A stretch of 64,000 nucleotides of DNA from Ophiocordyceps camponoti-saundersi (nom. inval.) (GCA_003339415.1 PDHQ01000118.1:1-64000), one strand, 5' to 3'; shown: positions 19,715 to 31,515, counted from the first letter of the stretch. Notes: generated by a model not told the origin, from the sequence alone. A program made the numbers and translations.

Positions 19715-20467
19715 AAGGATGCATGTAGAGGTGTGTATGTACATATGTACGTGTAAGTGTAAGTGTAGGTAGTTGAGTGAGGATGCAGTTGCATGAGTAG
19801 GTAGGTAGTCAAGGTGAGCAGGTTGGTATATGGCGTTGCAAAGCCTCCCACGCGAATCAGACTTTCTTTCCGTATGTGAGATGCAGATCTGACTAGACGC
19901 CTGTTCAGACCCTGGGTTGTCTATCACTTACAAGTTACCTATATATAAGCTGTACGAGAGTAACAACCCTTCAGGGGAAGAGTACTCTATCCGTACACAC
20001 GTTCAATCAGCTAAAACTACGTATAACTTCCCTCCTTCACATACTCATAGGCATCAGAACTCGACAACTCAGCAACTAAACTCACAACTCGATAGCTCAA
20101 CTCGGAACTCACAACTCGACAACTCAACTCGGAACTCACAACTCGACAACTCAATAGTTCAACAACTCAATAATTCGACAACTCAACCCTCAACTCACAA
20201 GCACAACCTAGAAAAACACCACAACCACAAAACTCAGATCACTAAAATCCAAGGGTATCTCTATTCAAATGCTACATCATAAGTCATATAAAAAGCACAC
20301 CAAAAAACCCATCCCCCACGCCCAGCGCTGCACATTAAAAATCCCTCATCCTCCCCAAAACGAACAAGCCAAACTATCCATCCACCTCTTCCCGTCCCGC
20401 GGATTTCTTTCTTTCATAAATATACCAACAATCGTTCCAGACGATGATTAAAAAAAAAACACCCCCT
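19715..20467. other. Intergenic with minisatellite
   Basis: 3' flanks of the enterotoxin-like gene and of the convergent methyltransferase gene. It contains the ACTC-rich minisatellite listed separately. The rest is A/C-rich on the plus strand with no gene recognised. Confidence 0.65.
20057..20195. repeat. ACTC-rich minisatellite
   Basis: Imperfect tandem repeats of units such as aactcacaactcgacaact (about 20-27 bases) run through this stretch, with degenerate copies (aataattcgac) at the 3' end. The ORF across it encodes only low-complexity Asn/Ser/Thr/Gln sequence and is not considered a gene. Confidence 0.75.
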
Positions 20468-23400
20468 TCACACACTAGGCACCCGATCCGGCGCCCTCGC
20501 ACAACAAACCATAAGCTTCAAGCTCGTTCCCAACTCCTCGCACTCGGAGAGAAGCTGCTTGCTCAACCAGATGCTACCACCACCTTCTTGGGAGGAAGAA
20601 GAAGCCGTGGTGGAAGCGGAGGAGGCGACCTTCTCGTAACAACGAGTGTACCACCATCGTCCCACCCTCGTCACCAGCTTGGTGATGCTCTCGTCCGCCA
20701 TGGGGCTATCATCTTTCATCATCTCAGCTAGGCTCGGGCCGTGACGCTGCAGATCCGTCTTGCTCTCCACCTCAGGCCGGCTGATGGAGCTGGCGACCGG
20801 GACGCCAACCCTTGCCACGCGAATGCTGGAAAAGCCCGCCTTTCCCAAAAGGCGGAGGACGAGGTCCGCCGTCGAGGAGAGGTTGACGTCGCCAGCTTCA
20901 CCGTGGATCCTCTCCTTGAGACAGCGAACAGCCCTCCTCCCCCTGTTGCCCATACTATTAAGATCAGCGTCCAAGACGGACAACTCGATGAGTCCGCCGG
21001 GGACGAGCACACGACGAGCTTCGTTGATGATGTTGCGATAGTGGGATTCCGGTCCGGCGACTGGAAAGCGGTATACCACGCAGTTGAAGCTCTGCGGCGC
21101 AAATGGAAACTTATCCAGGTGAGACATGTACTGCACCTGGTGGTGGTTCGCCGGACTCAGGGGGAAGCTAGACGGAGACTTTCGCATCTCGGCCGAGAGC
21201 GCCGCCCGGGGAGAGAGGTTGTAAAACGAGGCTTTCGGATACGTCTCAGCCGCGTAAAAGGACCAGTCGTCGTTGCCGAGGCCGTCGACGACCAGGATCG
21301 AGACGTTTCTCGTGTCGAGCTCGTGTCGGATGTCGCTGAAGAGAACGTGTCCGAAGGTGAGCCACTTGCTCACCGTCATGGAGCCGACTCTGAGATTGAC
21401 CTGCGCCCACGGCGACTCGTCATCGGAGATGGCGCTGCAATCCGTGAACATGGTCCTGTTCGAGGCCGTGCTCAGCCTGTTTTCCGTCGTCGTCGTCGTC
21501 GTCGTTGTACCCTGAGGGGGATGAGGCCGGAACGCCCTCCGGATTCTCTCCGTCATGTCGGCACTTCCCGACGTAGAGTGACTGAGAGCATTGGACAAGA
21601 GAGTAGAGGTGGTTCTGCGCTTATCCGTCGATCTACTGCCACGGATATCCATCCGACGACTTGTCTCGTCCGCGGGAAGCGTCGACGTCAAGAACCTCCT
21701 AGCAGCACCCTCATCCAGAAGGTCATTATATTCATCCCAGATTTCATCCTCATCGAGAGGATCATTGGGCTCGGGAATGACGGCTGTGGCATCAGCAAAG
21801 AGGCGAACCCCTCTCGAGCCACTTGAGCTCGAGTCTGTAGCCTCATCCGACTGCTGCCGCGGAGACAGCGTGAGGAATTCTCCGACTTCGGGGGAGAGCT
21901 TGAAAACACATTCGTGAGATGAGGAGGCGGCCGCTTCCGTCGTGGGCGTAGACGACCTGGGCGGAGTCGGACCTGTCGCGATAGATTCTGGATCGTAGAC
22001 GCTCGGGCTGATAGTGGGAAAAGCTTGCCCGCTAGATCGGAAAGGCCTAGAAAAGGCCGGAGAGGAGACGGGGACTTGGCTCGGCACAACTTTCGGTATC
22101 CTACCAACCTGTGGCAACCTGCTCGGCCTGGTAGTACCCGGAGGATTGTTCCTGGGAGGCTTCGGGTCGTTGATGGCGCAGGGCGGAGGAACCTGAGACG
22201 TCGGAGACGGGTTTTCGCCCGTATTGAGCATACAGCTCAGGTTCAGGGATGAGGCTTGGTCATCCCGGACAGAGCCAGGCTTTCCCTCATCTTGCTCCAT
22301 CATGGCATAGTAGGCGACGCGTTTCCTATCCACGGCCACGACGGCAGCTTTCACCTCTTCGCCGTTCTCTCTCATCTTTTGCCGACTATGTGATCGGCCG
22401 AAGAAGTTCCATTTTCGAGGAAGACGGTCTCGCTTCTGAGGCTTCTTGGCTGCCGGATAAGAGTCGTTGGAGCCGCATGAGATTTCCTTCCGCAACTGGA
22501 ACCGGGACTCGTCTGAGGCGATGCTCGCGTCGATGCTCGTCAACGGCGGAGAGGCAGAGACTGGGACGTCAACCTTGATGGGCTGAGGAAGTCTGATGGG
22601 GTTATCTGGGGACGACCTCAGACGCTGCATGGAACGTCGGAAGGCGAGACTAGGCTTTGAACTTTGCGTGTCCGCATTGTTACTGCTCTCAAACGGGTTG
22701 GAGAGCGTCGAGGAGGCATCGTAAGTCGGTTCTGCCGAGCCGACGGTGGGCCAACGGCTTATGCGAGAGGGCTTGTTGGGGAGTGCCCTCGACTGAGAAG
22801 TAGAGCGCCGTTGCGGACTAGTCTTTTCGCTTTCCGGTGAGCTGACGGGCGTATTCTGGTTATCGACAACTTCGCCGCCAGCTATGACAACCGGGTGGAC
22901 ACGATCGGCGAAGAAGGAGTCACGCTTGACGGGACTGGGCTGCGGTTCAGCCGGCTTGCCAACGGTAGAGGAGCTGCTGCTGCTACGCCTGCGAGCGAAG
23001 CCAACTCTCCCGTACCCTTCGTGACCAGTTCTGGCAACGGGGCCTTTTCGTCCCGCTTTCTTCTGCCGGGAACTCTCGCTCCTATCATCCTCAACAGTTC
23101 CTTCCGGAGCAGTCTTCTTTCGACCGAAGAAGGGGAATCGTGTGGTGAATGAAGAGGTTCCGGTTTTGGGGCTCGGAGCTTGGTTCGATCGCGAAGCTCC
23201 AGCGGAGGTGACGGGCTTCTTTTGTTCGGCGACAGAACGGGCGCCTTCAGCTTTTGAAGACGACTTTTCTCGCCCTGCGACGAGCTGGGGCGTGGACGTG
23301 TTGCGGCCAGCGTGCGGCAACGATCCGAGCCGTGGCCTGGACAAGGTAGGCTCGCTGGCTTGCCGTTCGAACGACCTGGGCACTGACGATAGCTTACTTT

Positions 23401-24490
23401 GAATGACACAGACAGGTTCAGAGGGTTGAGGTGCTATATCCTGGGTTCCATCTCGGCTAGGACGACGAGGAGGCCCCGTCCTCGGCGACAGGGACGGCCG
23501 GGTCGGTGGCGAGAGCTCGGGCCGCTGTGACGGGCGGACGGTGCCGGAGTAGAGTCTGCTCTTGGCCTGTTTCTGAGAGCTTTTCCGCTCCGGCGGGCTC
23601 GGCGGGAGCGAAGAGGAGAGCCGATTCTTGGTATTCTTTTCGGCGGCGCGAACCGTCGAGCCCGACGACGACGACGTCATCGACTCTCGGACCGAAGCGA
23701 GACCACTGCTCGGGTCCTTGGCTTCGTTGGCCCTCATCCAGGTTACTGGCGGTCTGTTCAGCTGCTCGACATCCTTGAGTCGGTTGGAGGAGAAGAAGAT
23801 GGGGGGAGACTGAGAGGAGATGGAGGTCGGCGTCGTGTCGCGGCTATAGGGTCCCGGACCGGGAGATTCTGACAGCCTCGTCGACGGGCTGCCGCTGATC
23901 TGGCTACTGCTGCTGCCGAAGAAGAAGACGGAAGAGGGAGTCTGGGGTGGGCCGTCTTGCGTTGCCAAGCGATTGGGGGGCGCATCGACATTGCGTACTC
24001 GATCAGCCGAACAATCTCGGTAACGGTCAAGCTCGGGATAGATGATGGCCGGCTCGACGGTCAGGGCTGCATCCTTGGCGGCGCTCGGTCTGAGCTGGCC
24101 GTGAGAGGCGCGTTTCGGCGACGAGGAGGAACACCGTGGTAGGCCGGATGATTCGCGACCGAGATGTGCTTTGTTCTTGCTCGTCAGCCCGGACGCAGCT
24201 GTGCGGCCGCATGACGGACTTGGCGAAGTGGACCAAGATGCACTCTGGGCATGAGAGCCCATGAAAGGACGGGAAGAAGGTTGAGGAAGAGCGGTTCGCC
24301 GGGTCGATGTAGACGGACGAGAGTAAGTTGCTGGCTGTTGACTTGTCGGCGGGGTTGTGCCGTAGGTCGGTCTCCTTGACCCGGTCCGAGATGCCGGCCT
24401 TCGGAGCCGGAGCCCGTCGGCCGGAGTGGAAGGGAGCCCGTACCCCATCCTGAATACGATGTGACCAGATGCGTCCCGCGCCTTCAACAT
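20468..24490 (-). CDS. Large disordered protein with C-terminal SAM-dependent methyltransferase domain
   Basis: Single 4.0-kb exon, 1340 residues. The first 1000 or so residues are Ser/Pro/Arg-rich and look disordered, with many basic and SP/TP sites, a pattern common in phosphorylated fungal regulators. Residues about 1030-1290 resemble a class I methyltransferase: SILVVDGLGNDDW stands where motif I lies, followed by ASFYNLSPR, then FNCVVYRFPV, the post-motif helix YRNIINEARRVLVPGGLIELSVLD, and a terminal strand IRVARVGVPV. Motif I lacks the usual GxGxG, so SAM binding cannot be assumed. Substrate unknown. The start Met at 24490 is the first in frame, and an upstream exon is possible. The gene is convergent with the enterotoxin-like gene and appears to mark the return to core sequence. 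Confidence 0.75.
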   Translation of the reverse strand: MLKARDASGHIVFRMGYGLPSTPADGLRLRRPASRTGSRRPTYGTTPPTSQQPATYSRPSTSTRRTALPQPSSRPFMGSHAQSASWSTSPSPSCGRTAASGLTSKNKAHLGRESSGLPRCSSSSPKRASHGQLRPSAAKDAALTVEPAIIYPELDRYRDCSADRVRNVDAPPNRLATQDGPPQTPSSVFFFGSSSSQISGSPSTRLSESPGPGPYSRDTTPTSISSQSPPIFFSSNRLKDVEQLNRPPVTWMRANEAKDPSSGLASVRESMTSSSSGSTVRAAEKNTKNRLSSSLPPSPPERKSSQKQAKSRLYSGTVRPSQRPELSPPTRPSLSPRTGPPRRPSRDGTQDIAPQPSEPVCVIQSKLSSVPRSFERQASEPTLSRPRLGSLPHAGRNTSTPQLVAGREKSSSKAEGARSVAEQKKPVTSAGASRSNQAPSPKTGTSSFTTRFPFFGRKKTAPEGTVEDDRSESSRQKKAGRKGPVARTGHEGYGRVGFARRRSSSSSSTVGKPAEPQPSPVKRDSFFADRVHPVVIAGGEVVDNQNTPVSSPESEKTSPQRRSTSQSRALPNKPSRISRWPTVGSAEPTYDASSTLSNPFESSNNADTQSSKPSLAFRRSMQRLRSSPDNPIRLPQPIKVDVPVSASPPLTSIDASIASDESRFQLRKEISCGSNDSYPAAKKPQKRDRLPRKWNFFGRSHSRQKMRENGEEVKAAVVAVDRKRVAYYAMMEQDEGKPGSVRDDQASSLNLSCMLNTGENPSPTSQVPPPCAINDPKPPRNNPPGTTRPSRLPQVGRIPKVVPSQVPVSSPAFSRPFRSSGQAFPTISPSVYDPESIATGPTPPRSSTPTTEAAASSSHECVFKLSPEVGEFLTLSPRQQSDEATDSSSSGSRGVRLFADATAVIPEPNDPLDEDEIWDEYNDLLDEGAARRFLTSTLPADETSRRMDIRGSRSTDKRRTTSTLLSNALSHSTSGSADMTERIRRAFRPHPPQGTTTTTTTTENRLSTASNRTMFTDCSAISDDESPWAQVNLRVGSMTVSKWLTFGHVLFSDIRHELDTRNVSILVVDGLGNDDWSFYAAETYPKASFYNLSPRAALSAEMRKSPSSFPLSPANHHQVQYMSHLDKFPFAPQSFNCVVYRFPVAGPESHYRNIINEARRVLVPGGLIELSVLDADLNSMGNRGRRAVRCLKERIHGEAGDVNLSSTADLVLRLLGKAGFSSIRVARVGVPVASSISRPEVESKTDLQRHGPSLAEMMKDDSPMADESITKLVTRVGRWWYTRCYEKVASSASTTASSSSQEGGGSIWLSKQLLSECEELGTSLKLMVCCARAPDRVPSV

Positions 24491-27426
24491 GCCTTGATAC
24501 CTCCCATTCTCTGGTGGGTTATCAGAATCGGAAGACGTATATACAGTCAGGATTGTTAAAAGATGATTACAAATTAAGACAGGGTATAAAAGGAGAGAAT
24601 AGAAGACAAAAAGGCCGTAATAGAAGGGAGACAGACGAAGAGCGGCAGTTTACGGGGGAGGGTTAGGTTAAATGGACAAAGGTGCTTCTTCGAGGACCCC
24701 GGATGAAGGCCTAGTTACTCAACCGGGGGAGGGGGCGGCGGGGGGGGGGGGGGGGGGGGGGGGGGGAGGGGGAAGGGGGGGTATAGGGGGTGGATCTATG
24801 CCACGTCAAATACAACGACCACAAGCTTGGTAATTGGTTGCCAATGAAGATTGTTAAGACGGCCGAAGCTGCGGGAGCGGACGGGACGGTGAGGCCGAGA
24901 ATCCACTCGCCATACATGTAAGTCAGGATACCCGAGGGAGACGTTGACGGAAAAGCGAGCAGTTGATGAGGAAAGATCTGTCCAGGATTCTCTTTGAAGG
25001 AGGAGCTTCGAAGCTCGTAAAGAACATCTCCGGACCTCGTAAAGAAAATAATTAATCCCTACGGCGAGGGCTCTGGCGTCCGGCCTCATTTGCCGGCGCT
25101 GTCGAAGAGGGGGGGGGGGTAAAGAGAGTGTGTGGGAGTGTATGGAGGAGTTTATAAACGGAACTCTCCCCCCGTCACCCCGAGAAGCGATTGCCGCCGC
25201 TCGCTCTGCAAGCGCTGCTGCACTGCCATGGAAAAGTGCCTGCAAGGTTAGTCAGGGCCAGTGAGAGACGAGGAGACAACGGATGAGGCGGCGATTGGGC
25301 ATTGAGGATTTGCTCGGGCCACGTCGGCGCGGATACAGACAAAAAGAAGCCGCGGTGACGAGAAGGAAAAAAGAGGGTGACACGGGACTGGCTCGGAACG
25401 AGGCGGGAAAGACGAAGACGGACGACAGCGAGGACGAAGAGGGCAATATGCAAGCGTAGGCGAGCTAGATTGTCGTTTCTTTCAGGTATGCCATGTGTGC
25501 GTACCTGATATGCAGGCAGGTGACTGTTGGGCTCACTCGTTTCTTCACCTCGACTGCTACTCTGTCCGTCTGTCTCACTGGCCCGGCTCCGACAGGGCGA
25601 TCTGAGTTGTAATGGATGGGAGGGGGGTGTGTGCCTGTGCGAGGGATAGGAATGTCTCTCATCAGCATATGTACAATCCCAGCAGCAGCCCCGGCGCCTG
25701 CAGCGGGCCTTCTGCCTCTTTGCGGGCTAGACGGCGCGGATTGTGGCGAGGCTCAGCTCCGACGGTCCAGTGAGACCTTTGACTGCCGGCATCGTTGCTG
25801 CGTCTTTCTTGATTCGTCATGACCGAGGGCGCTTGGGGGGGGGAAGGGGAGGAAAGGGGAAGAAAGGACGAGGAAGGGGGGTCTGGCTGCCTCTTCCATT
25901 GGTCTTTTAATTTATCACCAATGAGGAGATTTGGATAAGCGCAGTTCTGTGTCTGTGACCTGCGTTGCTGCTGCTGCTGTTGTTGTTGTTTTGTATGTAT
26001 CCGTATGTACGGATACTATCCGTATGTGGTGGCATGTTTGTGGGCATTTCCCGTGGCCTGCACTTGTGGGCGCATGTCTATCCCTATGACCCCTATCGCG
26101 AGCCTATCGCAAGTGCTTACCTACTCCTCCTCTTCGGAGTAATACCTTACCCCTACAACTGACTGACCGTCCTCGTAATCTCGACATCTGCCAAGAGATA
26201 TCACAACTGCATGGGAAGGAAGAAGCAAAGAAACCATCTCGTGACCGACTCGGTCTCTGACTCTCACCGGTCCAAGGAATCGGTCGTAACGCGTGGTTTG
26301 TGCAGATACGGGGTTCTCGGACTCGCCAACATCGGAGCTGTATCCGTGGATACCAATGTACCTACTAGAGGGAGATAGTGGCTCCACGGATCAAGCCGCC
26401 ACAGCTTCGCCACGCCGATGCCGTCAGACGCCGGGACGGGACTGACGTGGCGCGTTCCGCGTCGCTGGGCTCGCCGAGCGGCTGTGGCTTGACGGCAGCT
26501 AAAGCAGATGATGTTGACTATTAGACTATCAACCGTCCATCGAGCAACGCCGGTACAGCCAGCCAAGGTTCTGGAAGCGTAGACAGAATAAGCCACACAT
26601 AGTACGGAGTACGCACATACATACGCACATACTACACACCTACTATCCGTACAATTACATACACGTATGTACTTCCACAAGCTCGATACCCGCCAGGCAG
26701 CAGCCGCGTCGTCTCAGATTGGCGACGTCGGCCCATCCCTCGGTCGAGAAGCAGCAGACCCTTGACGATGAGCTGAACGGCTGCTGCCGATGGCACGTCG
26801 TCTTCCTTCTGCCCTGGTCCCGACGTCATGGCGCTTCTCTCCGTCTCTCGTCATGACCAATGATGGCACCCGTGTCTCACTATCCCTGTGGTCTCAGTTT
26901 CCTCCTGTCTCGACCGGCCTATTCTCCGCCATCGAGCACTACATGGAAAAAAGGTTTCTGCGCCGTTTTCTCTGAGACTAGGTTCTTTGGCCCGTGACGT
27001 GGCTCCTTTAAATAGCAACCAAAAAGTTGATGGACGACTTGGATGGCAAGCACCTATTTCATTCATCGGTAAGAGCTGGCAGGTCCCAAAAGTCTATCGC
27101 GAAACCAAGGGCATCCTTTTAGGACTCCAAGGTTGCTTCGTGGCGAGTCTGTTTTAGCCCATGTGGAAAATGGAGGCATCGCGTTTGTCTTGTGGTCAAC
27201 GAACTCGCGAATGAGGAGGTCTTGACTGGAAGAAAGAAATATGTCATCTTCTGCGAAGCCAACGGAGAAACAGACCAAGTCAGTTCATGTTTCACTGCGA
27301 AGGGAAAAAAGGGTAGAAAAAATCAAGGGTCTTTATTCAGATCTCACTTCGCGTGAGTGCACTCATGAGCACACGCGTTCTGTAGACGGCGAAGAAGACC
27401 AAACTCACCCGACGAACAACCCGCTC
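24491..27426. other. Long intergenic region, no gene recognised
   Basis: Nearly 3 kb without a supportable gene. A run of 27 G lies at 24740-24766 inside a G-rich patch (24724-24790), with another short G run near 25110. TGC/TTG repeats occur near 25965-25990. Short ORFs (for example 26264-26680 minus, 26888-27157 plus) have no recognisable motif. The right end is the 3' flank of the Tho1-like gene. Confidence 0.6.
24740..24766 (+). repeat. Run of 27 G
   Basis: Uninterrupted guanines, flanked by further G-rich sequence, about 250 bases upstream of the large methyltransferase-domain gene. Could form G-quadruplex structures; length may also be affected by sequencing or assembly error. Confidence 0.9.
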
Positions 27427-28209
27427 CTAGGCCGCGGCAAATCGCGCCGCCCGCTTCGCCGCCTTGGCCTTCTCGACAGGGTCATCCAAGACACTGCCAG
27501 CGTTTCGCGCCGCTCCATTGTTACGCGACTGACGAGTGACGCGTCGCTGGTTATTCTGGACATTCTGTCGCTTTCCGCTGCGCCCATTGTCACCATCCGC
27601 CTCACGGCCGCGACCGCGCTTGGGGATCCGGTCGGGAAGTGCAGAGTCGAGGCTCGAGGCGATGGCGTTTTCGTCAATGCCAAAGCGCTTTGCGCGATCG
27701 GCGCGCTTCTTGAACTCGTCGTCTTCCTCGATGCCGAAGCGCTTGGCGCGATCGACACGCTTCTTGGCTTCGGCGTCGGCAGCGGTTGTGGAAAGACCCA
27801 GGGCGAAGGAGGGAGCTGGCTCTTCCTTGGCTACCTCGTCGACCTTGTTGGTGGTAGTCTCGTCTGAAACGGTCGCGGGTTGCTCGTTTTCCTGCGCATC
27901 GGGCTGCTTCTGCTGCTGCTTCTGCTGCTCCAGTTGATCGGCATCAGCGACTTTTGATTCCGTCGCGGACGGCTCTTCGACCTGGCCTGCCTCTGGCGTC
28001 GTCATCACGGTCAGCTAACTGCCTGCGAATGATGGACGGGGCGAAGAAAGAATATTCGACAAAAACTGACTAGTTTGGACATCCTCCACGTCCTTTTCGC
28101 TGTCCTGCAGACGGGCGATGAGGTCGGCTTTATTGCCCGACTGGGGGAGTTTCTTTTCCACCAGAAGCTTCTTGAGCTCCGGCACCTTCAGGGACGAATA
28201 GTCGGTCAT
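27427..28209 (-). CDS. THO1: Tho1/SARNP-like SAP-domain mRNA export protein
   Basis: Two exons, 28071-28209 and 27427-27992, giving 234 residues. The N-terminal SAP domain (residues about 2-38: YSSLKVPELKKLLVEKKL followed by GNKADLIARL) is a short helix-turn-helix that binds nucleic acids. Two copies of RAKRFGI (residues 128-134 and 146-152) are the hallmark of the Tho1/MOS11/CIP29 C-terminal region, which contacts the Sub2/DDX39 helicase in nuclear mRNA export. The tail is Arg/Gly/Asn-rich, ending KRAARFAAA. The intron donor is less certain: GTCAGT at 28070 keeps the frame with acceptor CGCCAG, preceded by a GCTGAC branch site. Without splicing the SAP frame stops at 28015. Divergent from the Dcr2-like gene 0.7 kb away. 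Confidence 0.85.
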
Positions 28210-28883
28210 GTTGAGAGTCGGGTGTTTGTAATGAGTGACGCGTAAAAAGACTCGTGTTTTGACGTCGCAACAGTGTCGACGCGCGGGTTTGATGGTGGCG
28301 TTGCGTGTGTGTTTTTTTTTTTCCTCTTGACAGTGTGTTTCTCGTCACACCAACAGAGAGAGAGAGAGGCTGACAGAGAGGCTGACAGAGAGAGGCTGAG
28401 ATAGAACTAGAACAATGTGCACCTAGTAAATTTCCCCTGTTGCTAAAGACACATAACAGACCCGCTAGAACCACCTGTACGGGGCGGTACCACAGTGGTG
28501 TGCGAGTACCTGAGAGAGACCTCTGAGGGCCCGAGCCTCTACCCCACGTTTCCCCGAGCTCCGGCGGCGCCACTGGCGGAGGGTCAAAGTATCCGCTCCT
28601 GTCTTCACTCGTACCCCGACATCAACGAACGTGGCCGACATCGACGAACCCATCCCAAAGCCGCCCCCTTTCTCCCTCCTCTTCCCCATCATCATCCCAT
28701 CATCTCGTACTCATCGTCTTTTGAACCATCGCCAGCAGTATCGGTCAGTCGTTTGCGCTGTGACTGCACCATGTCCTAGCGCCCGGGCTGTTTCTCTTCT
28801 CCTCTGCTACTGCTCTGGGATACCTCTCTCTCTGTCTCTCTCTCTCTCTCTGCTCACGCTTCCGTGTGAGCCGGTCGCTCGCC
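28210..28883. promoter_or_regulatory. Divergent promoter region of the THO1-like and DCR2-like genes
   Basis: About 670 bases between outward-facing genes. Contains a TCTC/CTGA-type simple repeat near 28347-28400 and a CT run near 28826-28850, just before the phosphatase start. No other gene recognised. Confidence 0.5.
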
Positions 28884-30803
28884 ATGGCGCGCCGAATCGT
28901 GAGCTTCTCTCTCTCTCTTGGTCTTTCTGCACATCTCTCTTTCATCGCTGCTGACGTCGGATTCAGGTTCGTACCGCCTTCCAGCTCTGCGCTGCCATCG
29001 TCTTCACCCTAGTCGTCATCTTCCTCCTCGACCGCAACTACCGAGTCCTCCCCAACGCCATCCATGGCTACATGCCACTGCATCATCCGGGGCTTGTCGT
29101 CACCGACATGACCATCGCCTTCTGCTCCAGCGTCAACATCTTCTCCTCTTGTGATCTCGATCCTCAAGTATGGCATCGTATCGACAAGGATCTCTTCATG
29201 GGTCAGGCCTGGACCTCGTCCGCCTACCTCTACATGCGCCGCAAGCACGAGAACGATCTCAAGTCTGATGATGGCGTCGTCATGGATGTAACTGTCGCCC
29301 GTCAAAATCCCGGCAACCAAAACGAGTGGGAATCGAGGCCTGGAGGCCTGTGGATCAAGCGTTCCAAGGAGAAGAAGTCGACCGACTCCAAGGATGTCGT
29401 CACAAACGTCGACGTCCTCTTCGGCGACGACGCCGTCGAGGCACGATACGGCTGGGGTATCGTCGGCACTCCCATGCGGCTCAACACGGGTGCATCCTTT
29501 CTCAGCGTTCATCTCACTATCCACAGAGGAAGCCCCAAAGAGCCCAAGAAGCCCAAACCAAGAATCCCGGACAATGGACGGTTCAAGATCATGCAGATTG
29601 CCGACTTGCATCTGAGCAATGGCGTGGGCGAATGTCGGGAGCCCATCCCAGATAGCTACGCTGGCGGCAAATGCGAGGCCGATCCGAGGACTCTAGATTT
29701 CGTTGGCAAGATGCTCGACGAGGAGAAGCCTGACTTTGTTGTGTTGAGTGGTGATCAGGTCAATGGCGGCACGGCCCCTGACGCACCTACGGTTTGTCGC
29801 ATACTTTCCCCTCTGTATGAGAAACCCGTCGTCTCCTAACCGGACCGTAGGCCATTTTCAAGTACGCTTCAATGCTCAGCAAGCGCAAGATCCCTCACGT
29901 CGGCATCTTCGGTAACCACGACGATGAGAAGACGATGTCGAGGGCTCGCCAGATGGCCCTGATGGAGACGCTCCCCTACTCCCTCTCCAGCGCGGGGCCG
30001 GCTGAGGTGGACGGTGTGGGAAACTACTACGTCGAGATCCTTGCCCGCGGCGGCTCGGATCACTCGGCGCTCACTATTTACCTGCTCGACACGCATGCCT
30101 ATTCTCCCGACGAGAGAAAGTTTCCCGGCTATGACTGGGTAAAGCCCAACCAGATCGAGTGGTTCAAGCGCACGGCGGCGAGCCTGAAGAAGAAGCACAA
30201 CGAATATACGCACCGGCACATGGACATTGCCTTTATCCATATTCCACTGACTGAGTATGCCGACTGGGAACTTCCTCGTGTGGGCGAGTGGCGAGAGGGC
30301 GTGACGGCGCCCATGTATAACTCGGGCTTCCGAGATGCCCTCGTCGAGGAGGGCGTGGTCATGGTCAGCGCCGGACAGTAGGTCATCTCTTGTATCTGTG
30401 GAATCCATGACGAATGACTGACTGACGGTGTTTCAGCGACCATTGCAACGACTACTGCTCGCTCTCTCTTTCTGGCGACCGTGACCCGAAGAAGAACAAG
30501 CCGCTGACGCCGTCTCTCTGGATGTGTTATGCCGGTGGCGTGGGCTTCGGCGGCTATGCCGGGTATGGCGAATATGTGCGGCGGGTGCGCCTCTTTGAAG
30601 TTGATACGAACAACGCACGCATCACGACGTGGAAGAGACTGGAGCACGGCAACACAGCAGCTCACGTGGACCAGCAGATCATTGTCGACGACGGACGACC
30701 CAGCATGCCGCCTGCGCCTCCGCCTCCGCCGCAAGGCCAGGCAGCACCTCCGCCCGCAGCGCCGCCGCCTCCTCCTCCTCCTCCGGCGGCGGCTGCGGCC
30801 TAG
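28884..30803 (+). CDS. DCR2: Dcr2-like calcineurin-type metallophosphatase
   Basis: Four exons: 28884-28898, 28967-29791, 29851-30377 and 30437-30803, giving 577 residues. Exon 1 codes only for MARRI. The splice produces an N-terminal membrane anchor (AFQLCAAIVFTLVVIFLL) at residues about 8-26. Metallophosphatase motifs are complete: DLH (D218, H220), GDQ near residue 267, GNHDDEK in exon 3, HIPL, and GHDH, whose first His codon is split by the last intron. This arrangement matches fungal Dcr2/Sia1-type proteins; yeast Dcr2 is implicated in cell-cycle start and dephosphorylation of Ire1 and Sic1. The C terminus is an unusual low-complexity Pro/Ala tail (PPPPPPPPAAAAA). All three introns are about 60 bases with good branch sites. 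Confidence 0.88.
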
Positions 30804-31515
30804 ACTCGGGGATGGCTTGTGGGAGAAGCTGCTTTTTCTCTTGGGATCAACTTGGCGTCCTTGTTTACTTTACGGAATGAAAGGCGCCTGCTGTCTTGTC
30901 TGCAATGAGCATCGGTCGTTCCAAGCGTCGGTCGTTTCAGAGGAGCGGAGTGTATAATTAGAAGGACGGGAGGAAAGATCAAGATCAGAGGCATCTTGTT
31001 GATTACGGCCGGTCAGGGGAGGAAACTGGCCAGAACACAGGTTTCCATCGTTTCGGTAACAGTCTTGGGGAACGGGCAAAGAGTGCGGGATGAGCCGCTA
31101 TGGATAACCTCATTGCCGATGATAGGATATGCCCTGCTCGAGAGAAGGGGTGAAGATGTATGTACATAGGAAGACGGGTAGGGAGGTAGGTTGGTATGCT
31201 GAAGCATGGTTGACAAAAGGTTCCATCCTACTATCTGCACATCTCTGCCTCATAGGTAGGTAGGCAGATATGACTGAGAGGAATGTCTTGGTCTGCGTCT
31301 GTCTCATACAGCAGGCTATTCCGACTGGGCTTATCCGTACTCCTTTTCCAATACGCCATATTAAAAACACCACGACCTTCATCTCAGGACGACATCAAAA
31401 CCCCTATCTATCATCATCTATAAGGACTCGTACGCCGGTAATGGTGAGATACAAAAGCGATGCAACCTGTGCATGAAAAGAAAAGCCAGTTTTTTTTTCG
31501 TCTCCCCCCTTTTTT
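30804..31515. other. Intergenic between convergent genes
   Basis: 3' flanks of the phosphatase and glycosyltransferase genes. No gene or repeat of note apart from short GTAG-type repeats near 31170-31260. Confidence 0.65.
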
